A stretch of 64,000 nucleotides of DNA from Xanthomonas hortorum pv. cynarae (GCF_002939985.1 NZ_MDFM01000003.1:1-64000); one strand, 5' to 3'; counted from the first letter of the stretch, positions 25,900 to 36,300 are shown. A program made the numbers and translations. The notes: generated by a model from the sequence alone, not told the origin.

Positions 25900-26793
25900 T
25901 CAGCCGCGCGCGTCGGCCTCGGCCAGCGCAGCACGCAGGATTTCCTTGGCCGGCCCACCATGCTTCTCGTGCTCGAGCGCGAAATGCACCGTGGCCTCGA
26001 TCAGGCCGATGTGCGCGCCGCAATCGAAACGACGGCCTTCGAAGCGATACGCATCGACTGTTTCCTGCTGCAGCAGCCCGGCAATCGCATCGGTCAGCTG
26101 AATTTCGCCGCCTGCGCCTGCACCGGTTTCTTCGAGCAGTTCGAAGATCTTCGGGCTGAGCACGTAACGACCGACCACCGCCAGATTGCTCGGTGCAACT
26201 TCCGGCTTGGGCTTTTCGACGATGGCGTTGATACGCCCCTTGCGACCATCGAATGCATCGGTGGCCACGATGCCGTAACTGGCGGTCTTGTCGTGCGGCA
26301 CGTCCTCAACGGCAATGACGCTGCCGCCGGACGCCTCGGCCACATCGGCCATCTGGGTCAGCGCACCAGCGCCGCGGTTCCAGATGAGATCGTCAGGCAA
26401 CAACACCGCGAACGGCTCGTCGCCGACCACGGCCTTGGCGCACAGCACCGCATGACCCAGGCCCAGTGCCTCGGCCTGCGTCACGAAAATGGCGCGCACG
26501 CCTTCCGGCAATGCATGACGCACCAGCTCCAGCTGTTCGAGCTTGCCGGCACGCTCGAGCTTCTGCTCAAGCTCGTAAGCCTTGTCGAAGTAGTCGGCGA
26601 TCGAGTGCTTGTAGCGATTGGTCACGAAGATCAGCGTATCGCAACCGGCCTGGATGGCCTCGTCGACGGCGTACTGGATCAACGGTTTGTCGATGATTGG
26701 CAGCATTTCTTTCGGCACCGTCTTGGTTGCCGGAAGAAAGCGGGTCCCAAGACCTGCGACGGGGAATACGGCCTTGCGAATACGCTTGCTCAT
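25900..26793 (-). CDS. galU: UTP-glucose-1-phosphate uridylyltransferase
   Basis: This 297-residue enzyme makes UDP-glucose for xanthan, LPS and other glycans. The nucleotide-binding start is FPVAGLGTRFLPATKTVPKE (about 9-28), with LPIIDKPLIQYAVDEAI and KAVVGDEPFAVLLPDDLI following. Its ATG overlaps the stop of the WbpM-like gene by one base (TAATG), so translation is coupled. In xanthomonads galU is needed for exopolysaccharide and virulence, known from the family. Confidence 0.97.
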   Translation of the reverse strand: MSKRIRKAVFPVAGLGTRFLPATKTVPKEMLPIIDKPLIQYAVDEAIQAGCDTLIFVTNRYKHSIADYFDKAYELEQKLERAGKLEQLELVRHALPEGVRAIFVTQAEALGLGHAVLCAKAVVGDEPFAVLLPDDLIWNRGAGALTQMADVAEASGGSVIAVEDVPHDKTASYGIVATDAFDGRKGRINAIVEKPKPEVAPSNLAVVGRYVLSPKIFELLEETGAGAGGEIQLTDAIAGLLQQETVDAYRFEGRRFDCGAHIGLIEATVHFALEHEKHGGPAKEILRAALAEADARG

Positions 26794-28700
26794 TAAAGTC
26801 TTCTGACCTCACGTGCGGGGAATGGAACGACCGTATCAGATCGCGTGTCGACTTTCCGTCGAGCAGCCGCAAAATCCGGCATCAGACTGCCCAACACAGT
26901 CTCCATTGCCTTGATGTCATAGCGGTTAACCGCCTCACGCAAGCGCGTCACCAGCTGCAACACCTGCTCGTGCGAGAACTCGCGCACACCGGCTTCCAGA
27001 ATCTTGGGATGCGCGGTGGGGCGATAGTCTTCGTCCGAATAGAACAGCGTTTCATGCAGCTTCTCGCCCGGACGCAAGCCGGTATAGAGAATCGCCACAT
27101 CCTTGCCCGGCTGCTTGCCGGCAAGCCGAATCATCTGCTCGGCCAGCAAGCGGATCGGCACCGGCTCGCCCATGTCCAATGTGTAGATCGCACCATGCGA
27201 AGCGGAGGCAGCGGCCTGCACCACCAACTGGCAGGCTTCGGGAATGGTCATGAAGTACCGCGTCACATCCGGGTGCGTCACCGTGACCGGCCCGCCCTGA
27301 CGGATCTGCTCACGGAACAACGGCACCACGCTGCCGGCCGAATCCAGCACGTTGCCGAAGCGCACGGTGATGAAGCGCGTCGGCGCATCGCGTGCGTCAA
27401 GACTCTGGCAGATCATCTCCGCATAGCGCTTGCTCGCACCCAGCACATTGACCGGCTCGACGGCCTTGTCGGTAGAGATGAAGACGAAGGTCTCGATACG
27501 CGCACGCTGACAGGCGCGCGCCACGTTCTCGGTTGCCAGCACGTTGTTGCGCACCGCTTCGCGCAACTGCTCTTCCAGCAACGGCACCTGCTTGTAGGCG
27601 GCGGCATGGAACACCGCATCCGGAGTCGCAGTGTTCAGCGCATAAGCGACCACGGCCGGGTCGCCGCAATCGCCGAGCACACGCACCACTTCGATATCGG
27701 GGAACAGCCGGCGCAGATCCGAATCGATGGTCAGCAACGCCAACTCATCGATTTCCAGCAGCACAATCCGACGCGCACCATGCCGCGCGCACTGGCGGCA
27801 GACTTCCGAGCCGATCGAACCGCCGGCGCCGGTGACCATCACCGTCTTGTTGGTCAGCCAATCGCGGATCAGGCGCCAATCGGGCGTAACCGGCTTGCGA
27901 TTGAGCAGGTCCTCGATCGCGACCTCCTTCAATTCGCCAGGCAAAGAGCGCCCTTCCAGCACATTGATCAGCTTGGGCACCATGCGGAACGGCAGGCCGG
28001 TGCTTTCGCAGATCGCCACCACGCGCTGCATCCCCGAGGCATCCAGCGACGGGATCGCGATCACCAGCAGCTTGGCCGCTGTCTCCTTGGCGATCGATGC
28101 GGCCTGATCCAGGTTACCCAGCACGTTGAGGCCCTGGATCTTGGCGCCATGCAGATTGCTGGCGTCGTCCAGATACCCGACCGGTACGAACGTGCCGCTA
28201 CGACGAAGATCGCGCACCAGCCCCTCGGCAGCGCGACCGGCGCCCAGGATCAACACGCGCTGCGCGGCATCGCCGGAGTGCGCGATCTGATAATCCTTCC
28301 AGGCGCGATACAGCAGCCGCGGCGTCCCCAGCAATGCCGACAGCGCGAACGGATAGACCACCAGCACCGACAGCGGCACCCCGTCCAGGCGATCGTAAGA
28401 CAGCGCCAGCACGATCGCGACCAGACCAAGGAAACTGGACTTGAAGATATTCCACAGGTCCGGCACCGAGGCGAATCGCCACAGGCCGCGATACAACCCC
28501 ATCTTCCAGAACACCAGCCCCTGCGCGACCAGCACCACCGCAGTGCGCCAATCCCACAGTGGAAGGTCGGGCGCGTCGCGCAGCATGGAGTAGCGGCCGG
28601 CATGCAGCAGTTGCCAGCACACCCACACCATCAACAGGTCGTGCAGTACGACTGCCGCTTGCGGCAACACTTTGGTCAAACGGTCACGCCAGGAAATCAT
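26793..28700 (-). CDS. WbpM/CapD-family nucleotide-sugar 4,6-dehydratase
   Basis: This 635-residue membrane-anchored enzyme has four N-terminal membrane segments (about 15-130), a first Rossmann-like domain (RVLILGAGRAAEGLVRDLRR), and a dehydratase domain with VMVTGAGGSIGSEVCRQCA, DAVFHAAAYKQVPLLEEQLR and VFISTDKAVEPVNVLGASKR (TDK and S/K catalytic set; Tyr replaced, as in WbpM). The substrate is probably UDP-GlcNAc, for O-antigen sugars. It lies in one transcription unit with the WecA-like gene upstream (13 bp) and galU downstream. Confidence 0.92.
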   Translation of the reverse strand: MISWRDRLTKVLPQAAVVLHDLLMVWVCWQLLHAGRYSMLRDAPDLPLWDWRTAVVLVAQGLVFWKMGLYRGLWRFASVPDLWNIFKSSFLGLVAIVLALSYDRLDGVPLSVLVVYPFALSALLGTPRLLYRAWKDYQIAHSGDAAQRVLILGAGRAAEGLVRDLRRSGTFVPVGYLDDASNLHGAKIQGLNVLGNLDQAASIAKETAAKLLVIAIPSLDASGMQRVVAICESTGLPFRMVPKLINVLEGRSLPGELKEVAIEDLLNRKPVTPDWRLIRDWLTNKTVMVTGAGGSIGSEVCRQCARHGARRIVLLEIDELALLTIDSDLRRLFPDIEVVRVLGDCGDPAVVAYALNTATPDAVFHAAAYKQVPLLEEQLREAVRNNVLATENVARACQRARIETFVFISTDKAVEPVNVLGASKRYAEMICQSLDARDAPTRFITVRFGNVLDSAGSVVPLFREQIRQGGPVTVTHPDVTRYFMTIPEACQLVVQAAASASHGAIYTLDMGEPVPIRLLAEQMIRLAGKQPGKDVAILYTGLRPGEKLHETLFYSDEDYRPTAHPKILEAGVREFSHEQVLQLVTRLREAVNRYDIKAMETVLGSLMPDFAAARRKVDTRSDTVVPFPAREVRRL

Positions 28701-28713
28701 AAAAGTCCATTAC

Positions 28714-29688
28714 TCAGGAATTGCGCAGTCCATCGCGCAGAAAGTGCCAGATCGCGGTAGCACCCGCAGCCCAGGTCAGGCCACCGACTACCTGCATCCA
28801 AACCGGATCATGACGAGTTAACACATACAAGCAGAACGCAGCGATGCTGAAAGCGAAATAAACACCCGTTACCGGAACGTGCGTCTCACGCTGGCGTGCA
28901 AGTCGTTGATAGACGTGCTGAGCATGCGGCTCCCACCAACGTTGCCCGGCGAGCATGCGAGACAGCAACGTGAAGCCTGCGTCTACGAGAAATGCGGTCA
29001 ATGGCAGCCAACCCATCCACCAGCTCACCTGCCCCGTCGCTACCGTGAGTGCCAGCAACGCGGCCAGCACATATCCCAGCGCGCCACTGCCGCCATCGCC
29101 CAGAAAAATGCGCGCGCGCGGAAAATTGAACGGCAAGAACCCCAGGCAGGACGCCGCAACTGCAAGACCCGCCCATGCCCATGCGCCGGGCAGGACAAAC
29201 GCAAATGCCAACGCCGCCAAGGCCGCCTGGCTGGAAGCCAGACCGTTGATGCCGTCCATGAAATTCCAGACGTTGATCAACACGACAGACGCAACTGCGC
29301 TGAGCACGCCATCCCAGACATTGCCAGTGGAGTGACTGACCAAGACTCCCAACGACGCCGATGCCGTCAGATGGATCGCAAAACGCAGCCTGGCCGACAG
29401 CGGACGATGGTCGTCCCACCAACCCACGCCTGCCACCAGTACCAGCCCGACGGCGAACCAGCCAATGACCAGGCGAGCAGCCGGCCAGAACACCGTGGCA
29501 GCGATGCAACCCAGCAGGATTGCCGCCACGATCGCCATGCCACCGCCACGCGGGGTGGCGACGACATGGCTGCGGCGCTCGCCCGGCTGGTCGAGCAGGC
29601 GGCGATGCAAGGCATAACGGCGCAACAGCCAGGTTCCCAGCGCTGCGACCACCAAGTGCGACAGGCACCACAGCCAGACCTGCGGCAT
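28714..29688 (-). CDS. WecA/WbpL-like polyprenyl-phosphate sugar-1-phosphate transferase
   Basis: This 324-residue multi-pass protein of the MraY/WecA family starts O-antigen synthesis by loading a HexNAc-1-P on undecaprenyl phosphate. It has WWDDHRPLSARLRFAIH (DDxxxLS/R), NVWNFMDGINGLASSQA (NFxDGxNGL), ARIFLGDGGSGALGY and RWWEPHAQHVYQRLARQ (His loop). ATG at 29688 overlaps the lapB stop (TAATG) and the product then begins directly with a membrane segment. An upstream in-frame start would overlap lapB and is rejected. Confidence 0.92.
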   Translation of the reverse strand: MPQVWLWCLSHLVVAALGTWLLRRYALHRRLLDQPGERRSHVVATPRGGGMAIVAAILLGCIAATVFWPAARLVIGWFAVGLVLVAGVGWWDDHRPLSARLRFAIHLTASASLGVLVSHSTGNVWDGVLSAVASVVLINVWNFMDGINGLASSQAALAALAFAFVLPGAWAWAGLAVAASCLGFLPFNFPRARIFLGDGGSGALGYVLAALLALTVATGQVSWWMGWLPLTAFLVDAGFTLLSRMLAGQRWWEPHAQHVYQRLARQRETHVPVTGVYFAFSIAAFCLYVLTRHDPVWMQVVGGLTWAAGATAIWHFLRDGLRNS

Positions 29689-30866
29689 TAGACGACCGCG
29701 TAGTTCAACAGCGGTTTGACCGTGCCCCATTCCTTGCAGCTCGGGCATTGCCAGTGATGCGTCTTGGCGCCGAAGCCGCAACGCGTGCAGCGGTAGCTTG
29801 GGTTACGTACCAGCAACTGGTCGGTGATGTGCTTGAGATCCTGCAGCGTGCCAACCGGGTCGCTGCCTTCGGCCAGGGTGAGATCGATCAACGCCGACTC
29901 GCCGCGTACCGAGGGCCGATCCTTGAGCTGACGGCCCAGGTACGCCAACGCAGGCGCCACCCCATCCTGCGCTTCCATCAACTGGGTCAGCGCCAATACC
30001 GGTGCGATGCCGCGATAGTGCTCGGTCATCTCCGACAGGAAGTTGCGCGCGCCAGCAATGTCGCCGACACGGCGATACGCGGCCATCAACGCTGGAATGA
30101 TTTCCGGCAGGTATTCCGGATCATGCCGCGCCGCTCGTTCGAACGCGCGTACCGCCGCTTCGTCATGACCGCGCTCGGCTTCGATGCGGCCTTCCAGAAT
30201 GCCCGCACGCACGGACGTGCCGTCAGCCTGGTAGGCACGGGCGACGGCCTGCAGCGCCTCGTCGGTCTTGCTCGAACCGCGGTAGCGATCGGCCAGCTCA
30301 CACTCGAATTGGGAAATCAGCTTGCCCATCGGCTCGCCGGTGACTTCTTCGTAGCGGGTGGCGTTGTCGATCGCTTTTTCCCAATCGCGCTCGGCCTGAT
30401 AGATGCCAATCAGGTGCCGCAATGCCTGTGGCGCGCGTTGATCCAGCTGCGCCAACTCGGTGAAGACTGTTTCGGCACGATCCAGCAGACCGGACTTCAT
30501 GTAGTCCTCGCCCAGCGCCAGCAAGGCCTGCACACGCTGCTGATCGGTCAGATCGGCGCGCTGCACCAGCCCCTGATGCAAACGAATCGCACGATCGACT
30601 TCACCACGACGACGGAACAGATGCCCCAGCGCGACCTGCGTTTCGAAGGTTTCCTTGTCCAGTTCGGCGATGTGCAGAAACAGCTCGATCGCCTTGTCCG
30701 GCTGCTCGTTGAGCAGATAGTTCAGACCGCGAAAATAGGTACTGGAAAGACGACTGACCTGCGTATCGCCGTGGCGCTGACCGCCACGACGGCCGACGAT
30801 CCACCCGCCCAGTGCTGCCAGCGGCACAAACAGGAAGAACCAGATCCACTCGGTCAGAAATTCCAT
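29688..30866 (-). CDS. lapB: LPS assembly protein LapB (YciM)
   Basis: This 392-residue protein is anchored by an N-terminal membrane helix (IWFFLFVPLAALGGWIVGR, about 8-26) with the rest cytoplasmic. It contains tandem TPRs from about 43 to 350 (YFRGLNYLLNEQPDKAIELF onward) and a rubredoxin-like C-terminus, YRCTRCGF...WQCPSC (two CxxC). LapB helps FtsH degrade LpxC and so balances LPS against phospholipid synthesis, as known in E. coli. lapA lies 6 bp upstream; the O-antigen genes follow, a fitting context. Confidence 0.96.
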   Translation of the reverse strand: MEFLTEWIWFFLFVPLAALGGWIVGRRGGQRHGDTQVSRLSSTYFRGLNYLLNEQPDKAIELFLHIAELDKETFETQVALGHLFRRRGEVDRAIRLHQGLVQRADLTDQQRVQALLALGEDYMKSGLLDRAETVFTELAQLDQRAPQALRHLIGIYQAERDWEKAIDNATRYEEVTGEPMGKLISQFECELADRYRGSSKTDEALQAVARAYQADGTSVRAGILEGRIEAERGHDEAAVRAFERAARHDPEYLPEIIPALMAAYRRVGDIAGARNFLSEMTEHYRGIAPVLALTQLMEAQDGVAPALAYLGRQLKDRPSVRGESALIDLTLAEGSDPVGTLQDLKHITDQLLVRNPSYRCTRCGFGAKTHHWQCPSCKEWGTVKPLLNYAVV

Positions 30867-30872
30867 ACGTAC

Positions 30873-31178
30873 TTACAGTCCATCGATGGGGCGCGTCTGG
30901 ACTGCGGCAGGCGCAACGGGCCCAGCGTCGACGCGACTGACCGCAACAGCCTTGTTGGCCTGGCGCAATCTGGAATAGAGGGGAATGACCACACTGACCA
31001 GCACCATGCCGGCACCGATCAACACACCGACCAGCAGCGCGACGATGATCGCGACCCCGGAGGTCGTGTGCACACTTGAGAACAGGAAATCGAGAGTGAC
31101 ATCCTGGGAATTGACCGCACCGATGATAAGACCGGCCAGCAGGAAGGCCAACATCACCAGCAAGCGAAACACCTTCAT
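30873..31178 (-). CDS. lapA: LPS assembly protein LapA
   Basis: This 101-residue DUF1049 protein has two membrane segments (LVMLAFLLAGLIIGAV, about 6-22, and VAIIVALLVGVLIGAGMVLV, about 42-61) with the family's D-V-T-L-D-F between them and a cytoplasmic tail. It is the partner of LapB and the two are adjacent in one operon. The tail after residue 70 is low in recognisable features. Confidence 0.93.
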   Translation of the reverse strand: MKVFRLLVMLAFLLAGLIIGAVNSQDVTLDFLFSSVHTTSGVAIIVALLVGVLIGAGMVLVSVVIPLYSRLRQANKAVAVSRVDAGPVAPAAVQTRPIDGL

Positions 31179-31245
31179 GGACAGACTCCGTCGGGAAGGG
31201 GCCTAGCTTAACCGAGCCGACATAAACACAGCGGTAGAACGATCT

Positions 31246-31557
31246 TCAATCTGCCGTATCGGCCAGATCGACGGGCACCACGGAGCTGACACGCTCACGT
31301 AATTCCTTGCCCGGCTTGAAGTGCGGAACATGCTTGCCCGGCAGTGCAACCGATTCGCCGGTCTTGGGATTACGCCCCAGACGTGGCGGACGGTAATGCA
31401 GCGAAAAACTGCCGAACCCGCGGATTTCGATCCGATCACCATCGGAGAGCGCTTGCCCCATCATTTCCAGCAGCGATTTGACTGCCAGATCCACGTCGTC
31501 CGACTTCAGATGCGCTTGGCGTTGCGCCAGGATTTCAATCAATTCGGACTTGGTCAT
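31246..31557 (-). CDS. ihfB: Integration host factor beta subunit
   Basis: This 103-residue HU/IHF-fold nucleoid protein pairs with IhfA to bend DNA. It begins [20 protein letters not shown]; the signature is [24 protein letters not shown], and the C-terminus adds about 10 residues relative to E. coli. The start at 31557 is set by homology; an earlier in-frame ATG at 31587 adds residues with no match. It lies 89 bp after rpsA, the usual rpsA-ihfB order. Confidence 0.96.
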   Translation of the reverse strand: MTKSELIEILAQRQAHLKSDDVDLAVKSLLEMMGQALSDGDRIEIRGFGSFSLHYRPPRLGRNPKTGESVALPGKHVPHFKPGKELRERVSSVVPVDLADTAD

Positions 31558-31646
31558 GGGAAGACTTGCTTTTTTCGACTGACACATCGGAATCGGCCCG
31601 GGGCAAGCCCGGGCCGATCCATCACGCTCTTGCGAGCGCTACGCGC

Positions 31647-33335
31647 TTACTCGGACTTGTTGCTGTTCAACTGTGCACGCAGCAGCGCGCCCAGCTGAGT
31701 CATGCCGCCCGACGCTGCGGAAGAGGACTGGTATTCCTCCATCGTTTCGCGCATTTCGGCATCGTCCTTGGCCTTGATCGACAGCTGCAGGGTGCGGCCC
31801 TTACGGTCCATGCCCACGAACTTGGCTTCGATCTTGTCGCCGACCTTCAGGTGCTGGGTCGCGTCGTCCACACGCTCGTTGGCGATGTCGCGTGCAGCGA
31901 CGTAGCCTTCGATGCCATCGGCCAGGTCGATGGTGGCGCCCTTGGCGTCCACTTCACGCACCACGCCTTCGACCTTCGAACCCTTCGGGTTGGACGCCAT
32001 GTACTGGCCGAACGGGTCCTGCTCCAGCTGCTTGACGCCCAGGCTGATGCGCTCACGTTCCGGGTCCACTGCCAGCACAACTGCTTCCAGCGTGTCGCCC
32101 TTCTTGTAGTTGCGCACGACATCTTCGCCGGTGGTGTTCCAGCTGATGTCGGACAGGTGCACCAGACCGTCGATGCCGCCGTCCAGACCGATGAAGATGC
32201 CGAAGTCGGTGATCGACTTGATCTGACCGGACACCTTGTCGTTCTTCTTGTGGGTGGCAGCGAAGGTTTCCCACGGATTGGCGGCAACCTGCTTCATGCC
32301 CAGCGAGATGCGGCGACGCTCCTCGTCGACATCCAGCACCATCACTTCGACTTCGTCACCAACCTGCACAACCTTGGACGGGTTGACGTTCTTGTTGGTC
32401 CAATCCATCTCGGAGACGTGCACCAGACCTTCGACGCCCGGCTCGATCTCGACGAATGCGCCGTAATCGGTGACGTTGGAGACCTTGCCGAACACGCGGC
32501 TGTTGGCCGGATAACGACGGGCGATGTTGTCCCACGGATCTTCGCCCAGCTGCTTCAGGCCGAGGCTGACGCGATTACGCTCGCGATCGAACTTCAGCAC
32601 GCGCACGTCGAGCTCGTCGCCGACATTGACGACTTCGGACGGATGGCGCACGCGCTTCCAGGCCATGTCGGTGATGTGCAGCAGGCCGTCGATACCGCCC
32701 AGGTCCACGAATGCGCCGTAATCGGTCAGGTTCTTGACGACACCCTTCAGGATCGCGCCTTCCTGCAGCTTGTCCATCAGCTGCTCGCGCTCTTCCGAGT
32801 GCTCGCTCTCGACCACTGCACGACGCGAAACCACCACGTTGTTGCGCTTGCGGTCCAGCTTGATCAGCTTGAACTCGAGTTCCTTGCCTTCCAGGTAGGC
32901 CGGGTCGCGCACCGGGCGCACATCCACCAGCGAACCAGGCAGGAACGCGCGAACATCCTTGATGTCCACGGTGAAACCACCCTTGACCTTGCCGCTGATG
33001 CGACCGGTGATGGTTTCGTTCTTTTCCAACGCCTCTTCCAGCTCGTCCCACACCATTGCGCGCTTGGCCTTCTCGCGCGACAGCACGGTCTCACCGAAGC
33101 CGTTCTCGATGGAATCGAGGGCAACCTTGACCTGGTCGCCTACGCCGACATCGATCTCGCCAGCGTCATTACGGAACTGCTCGATCGGCACGATGCCTTC
33201 GGACTTCAAGCCAGCGTTGATCACCACCACGTCGCCGCGCACTTCCACGACGGTACCGGTGACGATCGAGCCCGGCTTCAGCTTCGCCAGATTGGCTTGA
33301 CTGGCTTCGAACAGTTCAGCAAAAGATTCTGTCAT
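31647..33335 (-). CDS. rpsA: 30S ribosomal protein S1
   Basis: This 562-residue protein has six S1 RNA-binding repeats: [20 protein letters not shown] (about 22), [20 protein letters not shown] (about 107), [20 protein letters not shown] (about 192), and three more at about 277, 364 and 450. It binds mRNA for translation initiation at the ribosome. It ends with a short Ser-rich tail. cmk lies 184 bp upstream, same strand, and ihfB downstream. Confidence 0.98.
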   Translation of the reverse strand: MTESFAELFEASQANLAKLKPGSIVTGTVVEVRGDVVVINAGLKSEGIVPIEQFRNDAGEIDVGVGDQVKVALDSIENGFGETVLSREKAKRAMVWDELEEALEKNETITGRISGKVKGGFTVDIKDVRAFLPGSLVDVRPVRDPAYLEGKELEFKLIKLDRKRNNVVVSRRAVVESEHSEEREQLMDKLQEGAILKGVVKNLTDYGAFVDLGGIDGLLHITDMAWKRVRHPSEVVNVGDELDVRVLKFDRERNRVSLGLKQLGEDPWDNIARRYPANSRVFGKVSNVTDYGAFVEIEPGVEGLVHVSEMDWTNKNVNPSKVVQVGDEVEVMVLDVDEERRRISLGMKQVAANPWETFAATHKKNDKVSGQIKSITDFGIFIGLDGGIDGLVHLSDISWNTTGEDVVRNYKKGDTLEAVVLAVDPERERISLGVKQLEQDPFGQYMASNPKGSKVEGVVREVDAKGATIDLADGIEGYVAARDIANERVDDATQHLKVGDKIEAKFVGMDRKGRTLQLSIKAKDDAEMRETMEEYQSSSAASGGMTQLGALLRAQLNSNKSE

Positions 33336-33519
33336 TTGAATTTTACTCAGTTGAACACACGGGCGTTGATCGTCGGATTGCGACAGATACGAGCCGCCCA
33401 GCCTGTTGGTCGACTCCGGACAGCGAGTCGGTTAAGTAGTCATAGAACCGCCACACGGGATGTGCGGCAGAGCCTTGGAACGCCTTACGGTCGGCGGGAC
33501 GTGCCCGCTTGCGGAACGC

Positions 33520-34203
33520 TTACGACGACGTGCGAGCGGCTAACAACCCGACCACACGCTGGACGACATCTTCGATTCCCATCCCGCTGGTATCGATCAG
33601 CACGGCGTCTTCGGCCGGCCGTAATGGCGCCACCACCCGCTGCGCATCACGCGCATCGCGAGCCATGATCTCGCGCAGCAGGTCGTCAAAGATAACCGAA
33701 ACACCCTTTTCCATCAACTGTTTATGGCGACGGCCCGCACGTTCCTCGGCACTGGCGGTCAGAAAGACCTTGAATGCCGCATCGGGGAAGATCACCGTGC
33801 CCATATCGCGCCCATCGGCAACCAGGCCGGGCGCTCGCCTGAATGCGCGTTGGCGCTCTTTCAGGGCACTGCGCACCTCGGGAATGGCCGCAATCGCAGA
33901 GGCCAGCGCACCAGTCGTTTCCAGGCGCAACTCGCTGGTGGCGTCCACGCCATTGACCAGCACCCGCAGCCCCGCCTCGCCTGCGTCATCGAATTCGACC
34001 TTGGTGTCGAAGGTGCAACGCACCAGCGCCGCCGGGTCGGACACGTCCAGATCGGCCCAGCTCGCTGCAACACCAACGGCGCGGTACAGTGCGCCCGAAT
34101 CGAGGTAGTGCCAGCCCAGCCGGGAGGCCACGATCCGGCTCACGGTGCCTTTGCCGGCACCGGAGGGGCCGTCGATGGTGAGGACGGGCGAAAGGTCGGT
34201 CAT
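33520..34203 (-). CDS. cmk: Cytidylate kinase
   Basis: This 227-residue P-loop kinase phosphorylates CMP/dCMP. The P-loop is [20 protein letters not shown] (about 9-28), with [13 protein letters not shown] for NMP binding, [20 protein letters not shown], and the lid region [13 protein letters not shown]. It precedes rpsA, a widespread gene order. The rightward neighbour rpmJ is divergent. Confidence 0.97.
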   Translation of the reverse strand: MTDLSPVLTIDGPSGAGKGTVSRIVASRLGWHYLDSGALYRAVGVAASWADLDVSDPAALVRCTFDTKVEFDDAGEAGLRVLVNGVDATSELRLETTGALASAIAAIPEVRSALKERQRAFRRAPGLVADGRDMGTVIFPDAAFKVFLTASAEERAGRRHKQLMEKGVSVIFDDLLREIMARDARDAQRVVAPLRPAEDAVLIDTSGMGIEDVVQRVVGLLAARTSS

Positions 34204-34375
34204 TCAGGTTTCCGGAAGGTGATAAGGCGCCAGTGTAGCGCCGCTCGCAGCAATTCGGATGCAACCACTTGAAAGCACGACGAAAAGCCGGTTAGAATTG
34301 CCGGCTTAATTCCGGGTGCACCCTCGATAGCGGGCACTCTTCCATCGAATCCAACCGTTTACGCCGAGGTGTGCC

Positions 34376-34501
34376 ATGAAAGTCCTGTCCTCCCTGAAGT
34401 CTGCGAAGACCCGTCACCGCGACTGCAAGGTGGTCCGCCGCCGTGGCAAGGTGTTCGTGATCTGCAAGTCGAACCCGCGTTTCAAGGCGCGTCAGCGCTA
34501 A
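34376..34501 (+). CDS. rpmJ: 50S ribosomal protein L36, zinc-independent form
   Basis: This 41-residue, strongly basic protein ([20 protein letters not shown]... ending FKARQR) is the YkgO-type L36. It has only two Cys (17 and 30), not the C-C-C-H zinc set, so it is the C-minus paralogue used when zinc is scarce. Whether the genome has a zinc-binding copy cannot be seen here. A terminator follows 28 bp after the stop. Confidence 0.93.
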
Positions 34502-34528
34502 GCCTTTGCCGCGCGTGCAAGACCCGAG

Positions 34529-34552
34529 AAAGCCGCCTTCGGGCGGTTTTTT
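34529..34552 (+). terminator. Rho-independent terminator of rpmJ
   Basis: AAGCCGCC / TTCG / GGCGGTTTTTT: a GC stem with a UUCG-type tetraloop and a run of six T. Confidence 0.9.
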
Positions 34553-34759
34553 CTTGGCCGATGTTTCCTGGCCGATGGAGACTTCACGGCATCGTCTAGA
34601 GGGACACCGTGATGCGCCTGGGTGCGGCGGTCGAGGACGTCCCGGCGCAGCGTGCCGGAACCTGCGCGTCGTCATCGGGCCCAGCACTGGCACCAACGCC
34701 TGACCTGGTTTTTTGCTGTAATCACCATTCGAAGTCTTGTCCACTGGGGAGTAGATGAC

Positions 34760-35095
34760 ATGCGCAACCGTTTGTTTGTGATGCCGCCGATCATGCTGGC
34801 AATCGTGCTGATGGGGATCAGTGCCGTTGCCTCGGCCGACACACTGTTGGTCGATCGTGCAAAGCAAAAGCCCGCCGCCGCCCTGCCCTTGCGTGGCGAC
34901 AGCATGAGCCAGGTCGAAGGCCGTTACGGCGCGCCGCAGGAAAAGTTGGATCCGCGCGGTGGTCAGAAGCGTCAGTGGCCGACCATCCATCGCTGGGTGT
35001 ATCCGGCTTTTACCGTGTATTTCGAAAAGAGCCGGGTGATCGACGTGGTGGCCAATCAGGCCGATGCGAACGAGATCGGGCCCAAACCTCTTTGA
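34760..35095 (+). CDS. Small periplasmic protein of unknown function
   Basis: This 111-residue protein has a signal peptide (MRNRLFVMPPIMLAIVLMGI, cleavage after ASA near 26). The mature part LPLRGDSMSQVEGRYGAPQE then WPTIHRWVYPAFTVYFEKSR has the look of an SmpA/BamE-like fold (G-x-S-x-x-x-V, a YG-x-P loop, and Y-x-V-Y-F-E-x-x-R-V strands). ATG at 34760 has GGGGAG 8 nt upstream. A dyad CCCGCACAT/ATGTGCGGG lies 20 bp after the stop. The fold call is tentative. Confidence 0.75.
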   Translation: MRNRLFVMPPIMLAIVLMGISAVASADTLLVDRAKQKPAAALPLRGDSMSQVEGRYGAPQEKLDPRGGQKRQWPTIHRWVYPAFTVYFEKSRVIDVVANQADANEIGPKPL

Positions 35096-35114
35096 TGCGA
35101 GTCCCTCGCAAGAG

Positions 35115-35134
35115 CCCGCACATCCATGTGCGGG
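35115..35134. terminator. Hairpin between the periplasmic gene and aguA
   Basis: CCCGCACAT / CC / ATGTGCGGG is a 9-bp stem without a T-run; a possible weak terminator. Confidence 0.45.
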
Positions 35135-35186
35135 GATTGAATTAACAGCCTGGGCTCGCTTGGGTATCGATAGGTAATTTTCAGGT

Positions 35187-36221
35187 ATGACCGATAGCGT
35201 TCGCTTTCCTGCCGAGTGGGAACCTCAATCCGCCGTATTGATCGCGTGGCCGCATGCGGGCACCGATTGGGCCGAGCGTCTGGCCGAAGTGGAAGAGACC
35301 TATATCGCGCTGGTGACGGCGATTTCCCGTTTCGAGCCGGTGATCGTCTGCGTGGCCGATGACGACCTGCAGATTTATGCCGAAGCGCGGCTGCGTTCGG
35401 CGCGGGTGGACATGGCAGGGGTGCGCTTTGTGATCGCCGCCTACAATGACACCTGGCTGCGTGATTCGGGCCCGATCACGTTGCGCCAGGATGGCGGTTT
35501 CCGGCTGATGGATTTCCGTTTCACCGGTTGGGGCGGCAAGTTCGAGGCCAGCCTGGACGATCAGTTGGTGACCTCGCTGGATGCCGCGCAGGTGTTCGTG
35601 CCATCGCAGGTGCAAACCGTGGACTTTGCGCTGGAAGGCGGTGCGATCGAGACCGACGGTGCGGGCACCTTGCTGACCACCTGGAAGTGCCTGCATGAGC
35701 GGCACCCGCAGCGCACGCGCGAATCGTTGAGCACCGACATGGCCGCATGGCTGTCGCAGGAGCGTGTGCTGTGGCTGGATCACGGCTATCTGGAAGGCGA
35801 CGACACCGACGCGCATATCGATACGCTGGCGCGCTTTGCCGGCCCGGATGCGATCGTCTACCAGGGCTGCGATGTAGCCACCGATTCGCATTACACCGAA
35901 CTGCAGGCGATGGGCGCCGAACTGGCTGCACTGCGCAAGGCCGATGGGCAGCCGTATCGCCTGTTCGTGTTGCCGTGGGCCGAGCCGATTCTCGACCACG
36001 GCCGCCGTCTTGCGGCCTCGTATGCCAATTTCCTGATCGTCAACGGTGCGGTACTGATGCCCGCCTATGGCGACAAGGCCGATGCAACTGCGCAGGCAGT
36101 GCTGGCTGAAGCATTCCCGCAGCATGAAATCGTGCCGGTTCCGTGTCGGGCGCTGATCTGGCAGAACGGCAGCCTGCACTGTCTGACCATGCAACTGCCC
36201 GCCGGTCTGTTGGCCGCCTGA
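35187..36221 (+). CDS. aguA: Agmatine deiminase
   Basis: This 344-residue enzyme of the peptidylarginine-deiminase fold converts agmatine to N-carbamoylputrescine. It contains WPHAGTDWAERLAEVEETYI, NDTWLRDSGPITLR, FRFTGWGGKFEASLDDQLV, ALEGGAIETDGAGTLLT, WLDHGYLEGDDTDAHIDTLA (catalytic H/D) and NGSLHCLTMQLP (nucleophile Cys near 335). aguB follows 79 bp later, completing putrescine synthesis from agmatine. Confidence 0.96.
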   Translation: MTDSVRFPAEWEPQSAVLIAWPHAGTDWAERLAEVEETYIALVTAISRFEPVIVCVADDDLQIYAEARLRSARVDMAGVRFVIAAYNDTWLRDSGPITLRQDGGFRLMDFRFTGWGGKFEASLDDQLVTSLDAAQVFVPSQVQTVDFALEGGAIETDGAGTLLTTWKCLHERHPQRTRESLSTDMAAWLSQERVLWLDHGYLEGDDTDAHIDTLARFAGPDAIVYQGCDVATDSHYTELQAMGAELAALRKADGQPYRLFVLPWAEPILDHGRRLAASYANFLIVNGAVLMPAYGDKADATAQAVLAEAFPQHEIVPVPCRALIWQNGSLHCLTMQLPAGLLAA

Positions 36222-36300
36222 GTCTCATTCCTGTTCCGGCCGGCAGGCCGGTGTTACGCCATGGCGCGCTACCCTGTGCGCCACCTAGTTGGATGCTGCC

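Noticed and set aside
31566..33668. 700-codon open frame opposite rpsA
   Set aside because: It is the antisense shadow of ribosomal protein S1.
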